The notes under the pieces: generated by a model | What the model was told of the DNA's origin: nothing | The model's input: only the letters and a program-made list of their open reading frames with translations | The model's database searches: none | Assembly (NCBI RefSeq): GCF_023278365.1 | Contig: NZ_CP075338.1 | Span: forward strand, 3,038,001-3,102,000 | Direction: 5' to 3' | Source of the DNA: Epilithonimonas zeae | Lineage (GTDB): Bacteria > Bacteroidota > Bacteroidia > Flavobacteriales > Weeksellaceae | Length of the DNA: 64,000 nucleotides | Position numbers and translations under genes: made by a program | In this document: piece after piece, positions 52,078 to 60,453 of the stretch | Layout of the letters: each line of letters starts with the position of its first letter | Position numbering within the stretch: position 1 is the stretch's first letter

Positions 52078-52104
52078 AATCCCGCAGCATTGCGGGATTT
52101 TTGA
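52078..52104 (+). terminator. Terminator after the ricT-gldH-PBP1A operon
   Basis: AATCCCGCA (52078-52086) pairs perfectly with TGCGGGATT (52091-52099), followed by T residues. The selO ATG is only 4 bases further on. Confidence 0.9.
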
Positions 52105-52107
52105 TAA

Positions 52108-53643
52108 ATGAACATAAAAAATATTACCCAAAAATTCATTCAAATATTTCCAGGGGATTTTTCTGGAAATCCGATGCAGAGACAAACACCTGATGTAATG
52201 TTCTGTATACTAGAGCCTGCAGATTTTGATCAGACTGAGTTAATTGATTTTAATGAAGAACTGTCTTTCGAAATTGGTTTGGGAAAATTAGAAAATGATA
52301 AAGACTTTTTAGCAGCACAGAATCTTCCTGATAATGTAAAATCCTATGCAACAGCTTATGCAGGACATCAGTTTGGAAATTGGGCCGGACAATTAGGAGA
52401 CGGAAGAGCAATCTATGCTGGAGAAATCCAAAATGGAAGTCAGCAAACCGAAATCCAGTGGAAAGGAGCAGGAGCAACACCTTATTCCAGACACGCAGAC
52501 GGCAGGGCAGTTTTACGTTCCTCGATTCGGGAATATCTGATGAGTGAAGCAATGTTTCATCTTGGCGTTCCTACCACAAGAGCTTTGAGTCTTTCGAAAA
52601 CTGGTGAAGACGTGATTCGTGATATCCTGTATTCCGGGAATCCGCAAAAAGAGCAAGGCGCAGTTGTCGTAAGAACTGCTGAATCATTTCTCCGTTTCGG
52701 ACATTTTGAATTGCTATCGGCGAGAAATCAAACTGATTTGCTGAAAAACTTGGCAGATTACACGATTGAAAATTTTTATTCCGAAATTAATTCAGAAAAT
52801 AATCCCAATAAATATATCGATTGGTTTAAAGCAATTTGCGACAGAACTCTGAAAATGATAATCGATTGGTATCGTGTAGGTTTTGTTCACGGCGTGATGA
52901 ATACCGATAATATGTCGATTCTAGGATTGACGATTGATTATGGACCTTACTCTATGGTGGATGGTTACGATTTGGAATTCACGCCAAATACAACAGACTT
53001 GCCAGGAAAAAGATATGCTTTCGGAAAGCAAGGTCAGATTTCTCATTGGAATTTGGCAGCTTTAGCGAACGCTATTTTTCCTTTGATTAATGATTCTGAA
53101 ATTCTGGAAAAAATCCTGGACGATTATGGAAAACGCTTTTGGGCAGAACACGATAAAATGTTAGCCAACAAATTTGGTTTTGATGAGGTTTTGCAGGAAG
53201 ATGAACGGTTTTTTACCGAATGGCAACAACTGATGCAGGATTTGAATTTGGATTATACTTTATTTTTCCAAAGTCTTGAGAAACCAGCTTCAGAAATTAA
53301 AACTGATGATTTCTCTAATTCTTTTTACCGAAGCCTGAATGAAAATGAGTTGAAAAGACTTTCTAAATTTATCGAAAAATATCAGGAAAGAAAACTTAAT
53401 AATAAAATCTCGACAACAGAATCTTTAGCATTAATGTCAAAAACAAATCCGAAATTTATTCTAAGAAATTATTTGTTATTCGAAGCGATTCAAGATGCAG
53501 AAAATGGAGATTACAAGTTGTTTTTTAAACTGAAAGAAGCTTTACAAAATCCTTATGAAAACCGCTTTCCGGAGTTCAATCAGAAACGTCCTTCGAAATA
53601 TGATAATCAAACAGGTTGTAGTCAGTTGTCTTGTAGTTCTTAA
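52108..53643 (+). CDS. selO: Protein adenylyltransferase SelO (YdiU family)
   Basis: A pseudokinase-fold enzyme that transfers AMP from ATP to Ser/Thr/Tyr of proteins. 511 residues. Landmarks are AYAGHQFGNWAGQLGDGRAI (about 80-99), SRHADGRAVLRSSIREYL (about 129-146), GFVHGVMNTDNMSILGLTID (about 261-280) and the metal-binding DYGPY. The C-terminus reads QTGCSQLSCSS: a Cys at the position occupied by selenocysteine in animal SelO. Its start lies 4 bases after the previous operon's terminator T run. Confidence 0.95.
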   Translation: MNIKNITQKFIQIFPGDFSGNPMQRQTPDVMFCILEPADFDQTELIDFNEELSFEIGLGKLENDKDFLAAQNLPDNVKSYATAYAGHQFGNWAGQLGDGRAIYAGEIQNGSQQTEIQWKGAGATPYSRHADGRAVLRSSIREYLMSEAMFHLGVPTTRALSLSKTGEDVIRDILYSGNPQKEQGAVVVRTAESFLRFGHFELLSARNQTDLLKNLADYTIENFYSEINSENNPNKYIDWFKAICDRTLKMIIDWYRVGFVHGVMNTDNMSILGLTIDYGPYSMVDGYDLEFTPNTTDLPGKRYAFGKQGQISHWNLAALANAIFPLINDSEILEKILDDYGKRFWAEHDKMLANKFGFDEVLQEDERFFTEWQQLMQDLNLDYTLFFQSLEKPASEIKTDDFSNSFYRSLNENELKRLSKFIEKYQERKLNNKISTTESLALMSKTNPKFILRNYLLFEAIQDAENGDYKLFFKLKEALQNPYENRFPEFNQKRPSKYDNQTGCSQLSCSS

Positions 53644-53675
53644 ATTATTTTGTTAAAATCAATTCAAATATTCTC

Positions 53676-53683
53676 TATCTTTG
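53676..53683 (+). promoter_or_regulatory. Promoter -7 element TATCTTTG before the toxin-antitoxin pair
   Basis: A TAnnTTTG box lies 21 bases before the ATG of the antitoxin-like gene at 53705. Confidence 0.65.
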
Positions 53684-53704
53684 TAATAATCAACCTATAA
53701 AACA

Positions 53705-53902
53705 ATGAGTTTAGCATCTGAAAAAAGTGAAATCATCAAGTGGATTCATTCTTTGGAAAATCCGGCTGTCATTGATGAAATTAAGAAAATCAGAAGTAAA
53801 AATTCTTTTGATTTCGAAAAGGAGTGGAAAGAAGGAATCACTATTTCAGAAGCAAGGAAAAAAACTTCTGAATTTATAAAATCCTTGAATTGGAAGAAAT
53901 AA
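53705..53902 (+). CDS. Small antitoxin-like protein
   Basis: 65 residues, MSLASEKSEIIKWIHSLENP through ISEARKKTSEFIKSLNWKK: an N-terminal helix pair of the type found in Bacteroidota antitoxins paired with ParE/RelE-type toxins. It has no recognisable DNA-binding fold beyond the helices. It overlaps the next gene by 13 bases, so the pair is translationally coupled. Antitoxin identity is inferred from size, order and partner. Confidence 0.72.
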   Translation: MSLASEKSEIIKWIHSLENPAVIDEIKKIRSKNSFDFEKEWKEGITISEARKKTSEFIKSLNWKK

Positions 53903-54213
53903 TAGTCATACTTCGAAAAAACGTCACAGATTATCTAGAAGAACTAGTTGTAATTTTATATGACAATAACTATTTTGGATTTGAAAGTGATGCTGAAGAA
54001 TATGTCCGAAAAATCTATGATTTCATAGAATATAATCTTCCAATTTTCCCGTTTAGAAAAACACCTGAGAATTTAGCTCAATTTGGTTCAAAATATATTT
54101 TTTACAAAACCAATCATACTACAACTTGGTATATTTTCTTTGAGAATATAGAAAATCGATATCTTGTAACTTTCATCACAAACAGTCATTCTGAAATTGT
54201 TCAGCACCTTTAA
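53890..54213 (+). CDS. ParE/RelE-like toxin
   Basis: 107 residues if TTG at 53890 is the start; no ATG is available near the frame start. It has a RelE/ParE-type pattern with YFGFESDAEEYVRKIYDFIE, PFRKTPENLAQFGSKYIFYK and TTWYIFFENIENRYLVTFIT. Such toxins cut mRNA on the ribosome or inhibit gyrase; which one cannot be told here. It overlaps the antitoxin-like gene by 13 bases. TTG starts are weak, which would keep toxin levels low relative to antitoxin. Confidence 0.72.
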   Translation: MEEIIVILRKNVTDYLEELVVILYDNNYFGFESDAEEYVRKIYDFIEYNLPIFPFRKTPENLAQFGSKYIFYKTNHTTTWYIFFENIENRYLVTFITNSHSEIVQHL

Positions 54214-54236
54214 TTTTCTGCTTCACTTTCATTTTC

Positions 54237-54244
54237 TATTTTTG
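54237..54244 (+). promoter_or_regulatory. Promoter -7 element TATTTTTG before the polytopic membrane protein gene
   Basis: A TAnnTTTG box 16 bases before the TTG at 54261, supporting that start. Confidence 0.55.
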
Positions 54245-54260
54245 CAGAAATATTCCAAAC

Positions 54261-55538
54261 TTGAAAATCCTGAATAAAATTCTATCCATCGTGAAAATCA
54301 TTTTCCCTGCAACCAAAGCAGAATTACTGATTTTCCTATTCTTTGTTATTCTTTATGGCGCAAATGCGTGGTTTATCGCAGAGAATTTCAGTATTATCTA
54401 TGATGACAGAATTCCGTGGGATGGGTATTTCAGTTTTGATAATCGGGCGATTGTCCAAACTGGAGGCGGTTTTGAAAGACATCCTTTATCCAATTATTTT
54501 TTCGATTGTATCCGTGATTTTGCATTGTGGATTTCTGGAAATCATTATAACTCGGTTTTCAGATTGGTTTTGGCTATATTTTCAACAGTTGTCATTTCTT
54601 TGGCTAATGTGCAGATTTTCAAATATCTGAATAACATTATCCAGCTTCCACTCAAAATCACTCTATTGATTTTAGCTTTCTACGGATTGTTTGTAACCAA
54701 TATTCTGTTGTCTTTCACGCCGGAAACTTATACTTATACCTTATTATTTCTTTCAATTTTCAATTATTATTCAGCAAGGAAAATTCAGGAAGAAAAACCG
54801 ATTTCTTTTGGTGCGACTATTTTCGGTTCGGTTTTTATCGGAGGGTTAACGATTACAAATATTGTTAAAGTTTATATTCCGTTCTTGTTTGAGAAAAAAA
54901 TCTTCTGGAACTGGAAAAAAATCGGAATGGCGGTGGCGAAAATTGCGACTTCAGTTGTTGTTTTTATATTCCTTTTTATGCTGAGACTTAATTTTAACTT
55001 CCAGAATTTCCTCAACAAAACCGAAGAACAATATGACAAATTCTCGAAACCAAAAGCTACACCACTTTGGGATATGATTTATTCCTGGTTTTTTGGCGGG
55101 AATATTTTGTTTTCGAATTACGAAATCCGAGACTATCACAACAAAGACAAAACGTTTTATTACAAAGCTTTGTTTATGGATGTTTACACATCAGCGGTTC
55201 CATATATTTTCATAGCGCTTGTTTTATTAATGATGATTTGGAGTGTTTTCAAAAACTATAAAAACAAATTGGTTTGGATTCTTGTGATTACATTTTTATT
55301 TGATGTTTTGGTTCATTGCATTTTGAAATTCGGACTTCACACATCCTATATTTACGGCGGACATTTCGTTTTTGTTTATCCGCTTTTGATAGGTTGGCTA
55401 TTTTATAGTTATCGAGACAAAAGTCTTATTCTAAGTTTATTTTATGGATTACTTTTGATAATGACTGTCTATCTTGGAGTTAATAATTATTATCGATTGA
55501 CAGAGTTTTATCAATTCTTAGAAACTTACTACAGATGA
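54261..55538 (+). CDS. Polytopic membrane protein, DUF6080-like
   Basis: 425 residues starting at TTG 54261. About ten hydrophobic segments (for example near 19-40, 100-118, 128-146, 155-168, 180-200, 222-242, 312-332, 340-360, 370-390, 398-415). The first loop has IIYDDRIPWDGYFSFDNRAI, placed like the acidic loop of glycosyltransferase-C-type membrane enzymes. The call to DUF6080 is from memory of flavobacterial annotation and is uncertain; no biochemical function is known. A shared hairpin terminator separates it from the convergent gene. Confidence 0.62.
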   Translation: MKILNKILSIVKIIFPATKAELLIFLFFVILYGANAWFIAENFSIIYDDRIPWDGYFSFDNRAIVQTGGGFERHPLSNYFFDCIRDFALWISGNHYNSVFRLVLAIFSTVVISLANVQIFKYLNNIIQLPLKITLLILAFYGLFVTNILLSFTPETYTYTLLFLSIFNYYSARKIQEEKPISFGATIFGSVFIGGLTITNIVKVYIPFLFEKKIFWNWKKIGMAVAKIATSVVVFIFLFMLRLNFNFQNFLNKTEEQYDKFSKPKATPLWDMIYSWFFGGNILFSNYEIRDYHNKDKTFYYKALFMDVYTSAVPYIFIALVLLMMIWSVFKNYKNKLVWILVITFLFDVLVHCILKFGLHTSYIYGGHFVFVYPLLIGWLFYSYRDKSLILSLFYGLLLIMTVYLGVNNYYRLTEFYQFLETYYR

Positions 55539-55540
55539 AA

Positions 55541-55572
55541 AACGCCTTCGGAATTCCGAAGGCGCTTTTGTT
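55541..55572. terminator. Bidirectional terminator between convergent genes
   Basis: CGCCTTCGG and CCGAAGGCG around an AATT centre form a near-perfect GC-rich palindrome with A residues on the left and T residues on the right. It serves the membrane protein gene (plus) and the T9SS protein gene (minus). Confidence 0.87.
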
Positions 55573-55589
55573 ATTATAAAATCAAATAA

Positions 55590-57917
55590 TTAGTTCTTGA
55601 TGATTTTCTTAGTGATTGATTTTCCGTTTTCCGGTACAATTGTTAAGAAATAAACACCCTTATTCAAATTAGAAATATTGATGCTGGACCTATTTTCTGT
55701 CGTCAACAAAACTTGTCCAGCCGCATTGTAAAGACTCGCTTTGAACTTCGAAATACTTTTATCCAGTTTGATGTTAATGAAATTCTGTGTTGGATTCGGA
55801 TAAACGCTGATATCATCCTTAAAATTGTTAATATCTGAGGTTGCTAAAAATTCTAAGCTGATATTGTCTTTCAGAATTCCCAAAGATTGTGACGTTAAAT
55901 AAACTTCTGCATTTTCATTATCCATAAAACGAATTGCTCCTGAAATAACTGGCGTGTCAAAGTAATTTTGAGACGTTTTTTCGGCCCAAGTTGTTCCGCC
56001 GTTGCTGGTGTAAACTACTTTTGGAAGAATATCCAGATTAGTATAATTAATCCCAACAATCTGTCCATTGGCTTTGGGAGAGTGTTCTACATTTTGGATA
56101 AATCCATTGTAGATTTTGCTCCAAGTTGTTCCATTGTCCATAGAAGTATAAATTCCGTTGGAACCTGCCATTGTGTATTGGTTAAGATTCAATGGATTTT
56201 GAACCAGACTTAATCCAATATTTGGTAAAGCCAAATCTTCTAGACCTGCTGTGATTTGGGTCCAATTTGTTCCGCCGTCCGTTGTTTTCAGAACTCTGTT
56301 TCCAACAGTTACCAGAACTTCATTCGGATTATTTTTACTCACTTTGATTCCGAAAATGTAATCGCCATCGTAAGGAAGAGTGATAAAATCGGTCTGAATC
56401 TCATCCGGATTCGAGAAATTAACCTTAACCAAAGAAGATGTTTCACCGTTGAAAGTCGCCAACCAAGCGATATTCGGATTAGAAGAATCGGTTTCCGCAG
56501 CAGTAAAATATGTATCATAAGTTGTATGAATGGTTGTAGAGGTAGCTCCGTAATCATTACTCACTTTGATATTATTTCCCATAAAAGAAGATTTGTAAAT
56601 GTAAGTTCTCCCCGCATAATCCTTATCTGCATAAACCAAATCAATCTCTCCGCCGAGCGGACTTTCGTTCAACGGCATTACATTTACAGGTGTCTCCTCA
56701 TTGGTTTCAAGATTTCGCAGTGCGTAACCATATTGTACACCGTACATTAATTTGTCGGCTCCGTTATCGTTAATGATATTTGTATTTCCCATTCCGATAA
56801 AGAAAGGACTTTTAATAGATGTTAATGTTACGCCGTTGTCAGACGAGAATTTTGGATAATGGTTGTTCGAAATTAAAACTTCGTTGGGTTTAGATGGATT
56901 AAAGGTGGCATTAATTCCGTAAAAATAAGAATCTCCGTCACTTAGTCCATTAGAAACTGTAGTTGTCCACGTTGCTCCACCATTTGTAGTTACGGCAACT
57001 CTGTCATCACCCATTACTACAACGTGATTGGAGTTATTCGGATTGATTTCAATTTTAGTAATCATTTTCATCCCAAATTGCTCTGTGGACCAAGGGATTT
57101 GCGTTTCTTCTGTCCAAGTTATGCCTCCGTTCGTGGATTTGTAAAGCGCCTGATGTTGCTCAGGATAGCTCCAAGTGATTCCGCTTCCTGCGTAGATGAT
57201 GTCAGTATTGTTTGGGTCAACGGCAACCGATTGTAAAATCAAACCGTTCAAAGTTTCTGTCCACGTTGCACCACCGTCCGTCGATTTGAAAAAACCACCA
57301 TCTTCATTTCCTGCACCACCATTGCGAACGATGTATAATATTTGAGGATTTTTCGGGTCCATTATCGCATCATTCAGAATGACGCTTTCGTGGTCTGCGG
57401 TGTCATAAACCTTTGTCCAAGATTCTCCACCATTGGTACTTGTGAAAAATTTATTTTCTATTCCGCTGGCCAACATAGAAATAGTGTTCATTGAACCATT
57501 ATCGAAAATCGAATAATTATCAATTTTTTGAATGTCTTCGTTTTGAGGAAATTGATATTCTTTAATAATAGAATTGGTCGCCAAATCTAGAATCGCCACT
57601 TTGTTCATAGAACTTCCAAGTCCAAAATATTCGATGAAACTGAGTGCAGTTCCATTATTGGTTAACCTCAATTCGAGAATGTTTGGCGAATATTCCGGAT
57701 AGGGCAATGTGAATAATACGTTCCAAGTCACACCGTTATCCTCAGAAACTAAAATGTGTTTGCCAATGTAAGATGTTGCATAAATCTTATTAGGCGTTGT
57801 TTTGTCGTATGCAAAGTTCTTCATACGACCGTAATCCTGATTTCCTGCGAAGCTCACCTGCGAATGGAAAAGCTGTAAGGAAAAAGCACAGAATAGTGTA
57901 AGTAATGTTTTCTTCAT
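55590..57917 (-). CDS. Secreted BNR/sortilin-like propeller protein with T9SS sorting domain
   Basis: 775 residues: signal peptide (MKKTLLTLFCAFSLQLFHSQ), then a beta-propeller region (about 25-690) with repeated Asp-box/BNR motifs such as STNGGESWTKVYD, STDGGATWTETLNG, STNGGITWTEETQ, TTNGGATWTTTV and TTDGGTNWTQI. A type A T9SS sorting domain follows (about 700-775) with ISVYPNPTQNFINIKLD, LYNAAGQVLLT and KGVYFLTIVPENGK. It is likely exported by T9SS and attached to the cell surface or released. The propeller resembles plant-photosystem HCF136/sortilin-type folds; no enzyme activity is evident. Confidence 0.92.
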   Translation of the reverse strand: MKKTLLTLFCAFSLQLFHSQVSFAGNQDYGRMKNFAYDKTTPNKIYATSYIGKHILVSEDNGVTWNVLFTLPYPEYSPNILELRLTNNGTALSFIEYFGLGSSMNKVAILDLATNSIIKEYQFPQNEDIQKIDNYSIFDNGSMNTISMLASGIENKFFTSTNGGESWTKVYDTADHESVILNDAIMDPKNPQILYIVRNGGAGNEDGGFFKSTDGGATWTETLNGLILQSVAVDPNNTDIIYAGSGITWSYPEQHQALYKSTNGGITWTEETQIPWSTEQFGMKMITKIEINPNNSNHVVVMGDDRVAVTTNGGATWTTTVSNGLSDGDSYFYGINATFNPSKPNEVLISNNHYPKFSSDNGVTLTSIKSPFFIGMGNTNIINDNGADKLMYGVQYGYALRNLETNEETPVNVMPLNESPLGGEIDLVYADKDYAGRTYIYKSSFMGNNIKVSNDYGATSTTIHTTYDTYFTAAETDSSNPNIAWLATFNGETSSLVKVNFSNPDEIQTDFITLPYDGDYIFGIKVSKNNPNEVLVTVGNRVLKTTDGGTNWTQITAGLEDLALPNIGLSLVQNPLNLNQYTMAGSNGIYTSMDNGTTWSKIYNGFIQNVEHSPKANGQIVGINYTNLDILPKVVYTSNGGTTWAEKTSQNYFDTPVISGAIRFMDNENAEVYLTSQSLGILKDNISLEFLATSDINNFKDDISVYPNPTQNFINIKLDKSISKFKASLYNAAGQVLLTTENRSSINISNLNKGVYFLTIVPENGKSITKKIIKN

Positions 57918-58030
57918 ATCAATCTACTTTTTTAAATGATGAAAACAAATTTATCGGGCGAAGATAAAACGACAATAAATTTTGGATGGAATAAACAGGA
58001 CTTTACAAGAAAAAACGTGACATTGTTTGC

Positions 58031-59644
58031 TTAAATGCTTGATATATAATTATATAAATCATTTGAGTTAGAAAGGTTCATTCTTTTTGATATTCTTTCT
58101 TTTCGTTTTCTGCAAGCTTCGATTGTAATGTTGAAGATAGAAGCGATTTCCTTTGTGGAAAGGTTCATGTAGATGTACGAAATGTATCTGATGTCATTCA
58201 AAGTCAAATCATTATGTTTTTCTTTGAGTGAATTGATGAATCTGCTGTTGATTTCCTGAAAGTGTGTTAAGAAATCATCAGTGCTGTCTTCTTTGGTCAG
58301 AATGATTTTCAGTTGGTCTAATTGTTTGGTTAATAAAGAACTTTTCAGAATTTCCGGCCGTTCTTTCATCCGAAGTATGTATTCCTCGATTTTGTCATTT
58401 CTCTGAGCAAGATGAATGGCGTTGGCGGCGAGTTGTCGATTTTTATTTTCCAGTTCGTTCTTCAGCTTTTCCTTTTCCAAAAGTGTATTGGTTTCTTTTT
58501 CCTTGATTTGATTTTCCAATAGTAAAGTGTAATTCTCTTTGTTTTTCAATTCAAGTGCAATGATTTGTTCGTTGCTTTCTGCCAACAATCTTTTCTGTTT
58601 ATTTTTGATGATATAAGCTCGGAAAACCCAGACTAAAAGAGCCAAAACAGCAATCCAAAAACCGAGAATGTAGAATTTCAGTTTCTTTTCATTATCCAGC
58701 TCCTTTTGAGAATCCTGAAGTTTCAATTTTATTTCACTGTTCTGGTACATCGCCTGATTCTGAATGGCGTTCAGGGAATCTTTGACTGTCAAAATAGAAT
58801 CTTTGTACAACAATGCTTTTTGATAGTCTCCGGAAGTGAAATAATTATCTGAGAACCGATTGTAAATGTCTGTCAGATTAGTATAACTCAGATTTTCTGT
58901 TTGAGCTTGTTTGATATAATCAATTGCAATTTTCGGCTGATTTTGCTGTTCGTATATTTTGGAAAGTATTAATAAAGTGGCAATTTTTTCATCGTTTTCT
59001 TCGATAGGATCTAACTTGTCGATGAGAGGGCTTGCAAGAGAGAGCGCTTTTTGATAATCTTTTCTTTCGAGATAATTTCTGGCTTCGGCAATATCCAAAG
59101 CTCTTTTTCTTTTGATATCATCTTTCGCCACTGGTCTTGCCACAGAAATATAATACAAGGCTTTATCAAGCTGTTTCGTCACATTGTATAAATCTGCCAA
59201 ATTCCCTGCGTACAAAGCAATTCCAATGCTGTCTTTATTAGCTATTGCCAGATCATAAGCTCTTTTCTGATGTTTTTCTGATTCTTTATATTTTCCTTGT
59301 TTTAAATAGACGACAGCGATATTGTTGAGAACAGTCATTTCTCGGTCGCTGTTCAGATGTTTCAAAGCAATGGTATAAGCTTCTAGATAATAATCAAGAG
59401 CTTCACTGTAATCCAGCATTTGATAATAATTAAGCCCGATGCAATTGGTGGAAATGAATTGTTGTTCATGCCAATTATTTTGTTCGGAAAGTGTTTTGGC
59501 TTCAGACAATAATTCCAGAGAAGCAGAGTATTTCTTTTGATAAAGCGCATCTATTCCTTTTGCTATCAGTTGGTCACAATGTTCTTTAGAAACATCGCTT
59601 TGCAAAACTGTAAACATTGAAACAAAAAGGAACAAAAACTTCAT
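58031..59644 (-). CDS. TPR sensor protein with LuxR-type HTH
   Basis: 537 residues: N-terminal signal/anchor (MKFLFLFVSMFTVLQS), TPR repeats (about 25-300, for example ALDYYLEAYTIALKHLNSDR, GKYKESEKHQKRAYDLAIAN), a membrane segment (about 326-346, LGFWIAVLALLVWVFRAYII) and a long coiled coil (about 350-430). A C-terminal HTH of LuxR/GerE type follows (about 480-535, NDIRYISYIYMNLSTKEIAS, then RKRKERISKRMN). Such one-component proteins of Bacteroidota sense outside signals through periplasmic TPRs and regulate genes from the membrane. Targets are unknown. Confidence 0.87.
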   Translation of the reverse strand: MKFLFLFVSMFTVLQSDVSKEHCDQLIAKGIDALYQKKYSASLELLSEAKTLSEQNNWHEQQFISTNCIGLNYYQMLDYSEALDYYLEAYTIALKHLNSDREMTVLNNIAVVYLKQGKYKESEKHQKRAYDLAIANKDSIGIALYAGNLADLYNVTKQLDKALYYISVARPVAKDDIKRKRALDIAEARNYLERKDYQKALSLASPLIDKLDPIEENDEKIATLLILSKIYEQQNQPKIAIDYIKQAQTENLSYTNLTDIYNRFSDNYFTSGDYQKALLYKDSILTVKDSLNAIQNQAMYQNSEIKLKLQDSQKELDNEKKLKFYILGFWIAVLALLVWVFRAYIIKNKQKRLLAESNEQIIALELKNKENYTLLLENQIKEKETNTLLEKEKLKNELENKNRQLAANAIHLAQRNDKIEEYILRMKERPEILKSSLLTKQLDQLKIILTKEDSTDDFLTHFQEINSRFINSLKEKHNDLTLNDIRYISYIYMNLSTKEIASIFNITIEACRKRKERISKRMNLSNSNDLYNYISSI

Positions 59645-59725
59645 AAATAAGTTGTTGAAATCAAATTATAAAGTAAAAATAACCAATTATTTTTTTGAAG
59701 TATTATTTTAATTTTGAATAACGGC

Positions 59726-59756
59726 ATAAAAAAACCGGAACTTAATCCGGTTGATA
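59726..59756 (-). terminator. Terminator after the SPOR-domain gene (leftward)
   Basis: ACCGGA (59734-59739) pairs with TCCGGT (59746-59751). The A run before it is a T run on the minus strand, directly downstream of the SPOR gene. Confidence 0.75.
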
Positions 59757-60266
59757 TCATTTAGCTTCCACACAAAAGACGGCGTAAGGAATTACCCGAG
59801 CCGAAGGATAAATCTTCGAAATATTTCTCAAATCGTCTGAAGCACTTTGTTTGGAGAAATAACTTCCAGCTAAGATTTTATAGTTTGGTCTTAGGGAAGC
59901 ATCGGTTTCTACTTTTAGATTTCTGAAGTTACCTCTGAATTCTGTAGCAATTTTTCTTGCTTCATCATTACTTTTTACAATTACCACCTGGATTTTGAAA
60001 CCCATAATTTTTGGATTCTTTCTGCAAATCTCAGCATTTGTGAGTTCCCTACTCGCTACAAGAACTTTTGTCGGAGTTTTTGTAGGAGCGCCCACATTAC
60101 GGTCGCATTTGTCCTCTATCTTTTCCAAAGCATCATTTACACGTTCATCCAGTGAGAAAGAAAGTTCAGTTCCCGATAAAGTATCCTTTTTTACAACATA
60201 TTGAGCATCAATTTGGTAAAAACAAAATAGAGCTGAGAAGATGAAAAGCTTAAACAGATGGTTCAT
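59757..60266 (-). CDS. Secreted SPOR-domain protein
   Basis: 169 residues with a signal peptide (MNHLFKLFIFSALFCFYQIDA). The second half (about 85-165, GFKIQVVIVKSNDEARKIAT, YKILAGSYFSKQSASDDLRN, YPSARVIPYAVF) is a SPOR domain, which binds peptidoglycan glycans lacking stem peptides at division sites. The first half has two Cys (KCDRN, AEICRK). A minus -7 box (CAAATTTA on the plus strand, 60284-60291) lies upstream. It is divergent from actA. Confidence 0.86.
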   Translation of the reverse strand: MNHLFKLFIFSALFCFYQIDAQYVVKKDTLSGTELSFSLDERVNDALEKIEDKCDRNVGAPTKTPTKVLVASRELTNAEICRKNPKIMGFKIQVVIVKSNDEARKIATEFRGNFRNLKVETDASLRPNYKILAGSYFSKQSASDDLRNISKIYPSARVIPYAVFCVEAK

Positions 60267-60396
60267 TTAAAAATTATTTTTTACAAATTTAGAATAAATT
60301 GAATGAAACGCAAACTCTCTTATTTAGAACGTTTACAAATTAATTAGAATTGACAAAAACCATCCGATAAGGTCGTCTTAATTTTTGTTAAAGTGC

Positions 60397-60404
60397 TATT
60401 TTTG
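60397..60404 (+). promoter_or_regulatory. actA promoter, -7 element TATTTTTG
   Basis: A TAnnTTTG box lies 49 bases before the actA ATG at 60454, in the divergent region shared with the SPOR gene. Confidence 0.6.
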
Positions 60405-60453
60405 CGGAATTGAATGTAAACTCAATAAATTTTACTAACCCAAGATTATATAA

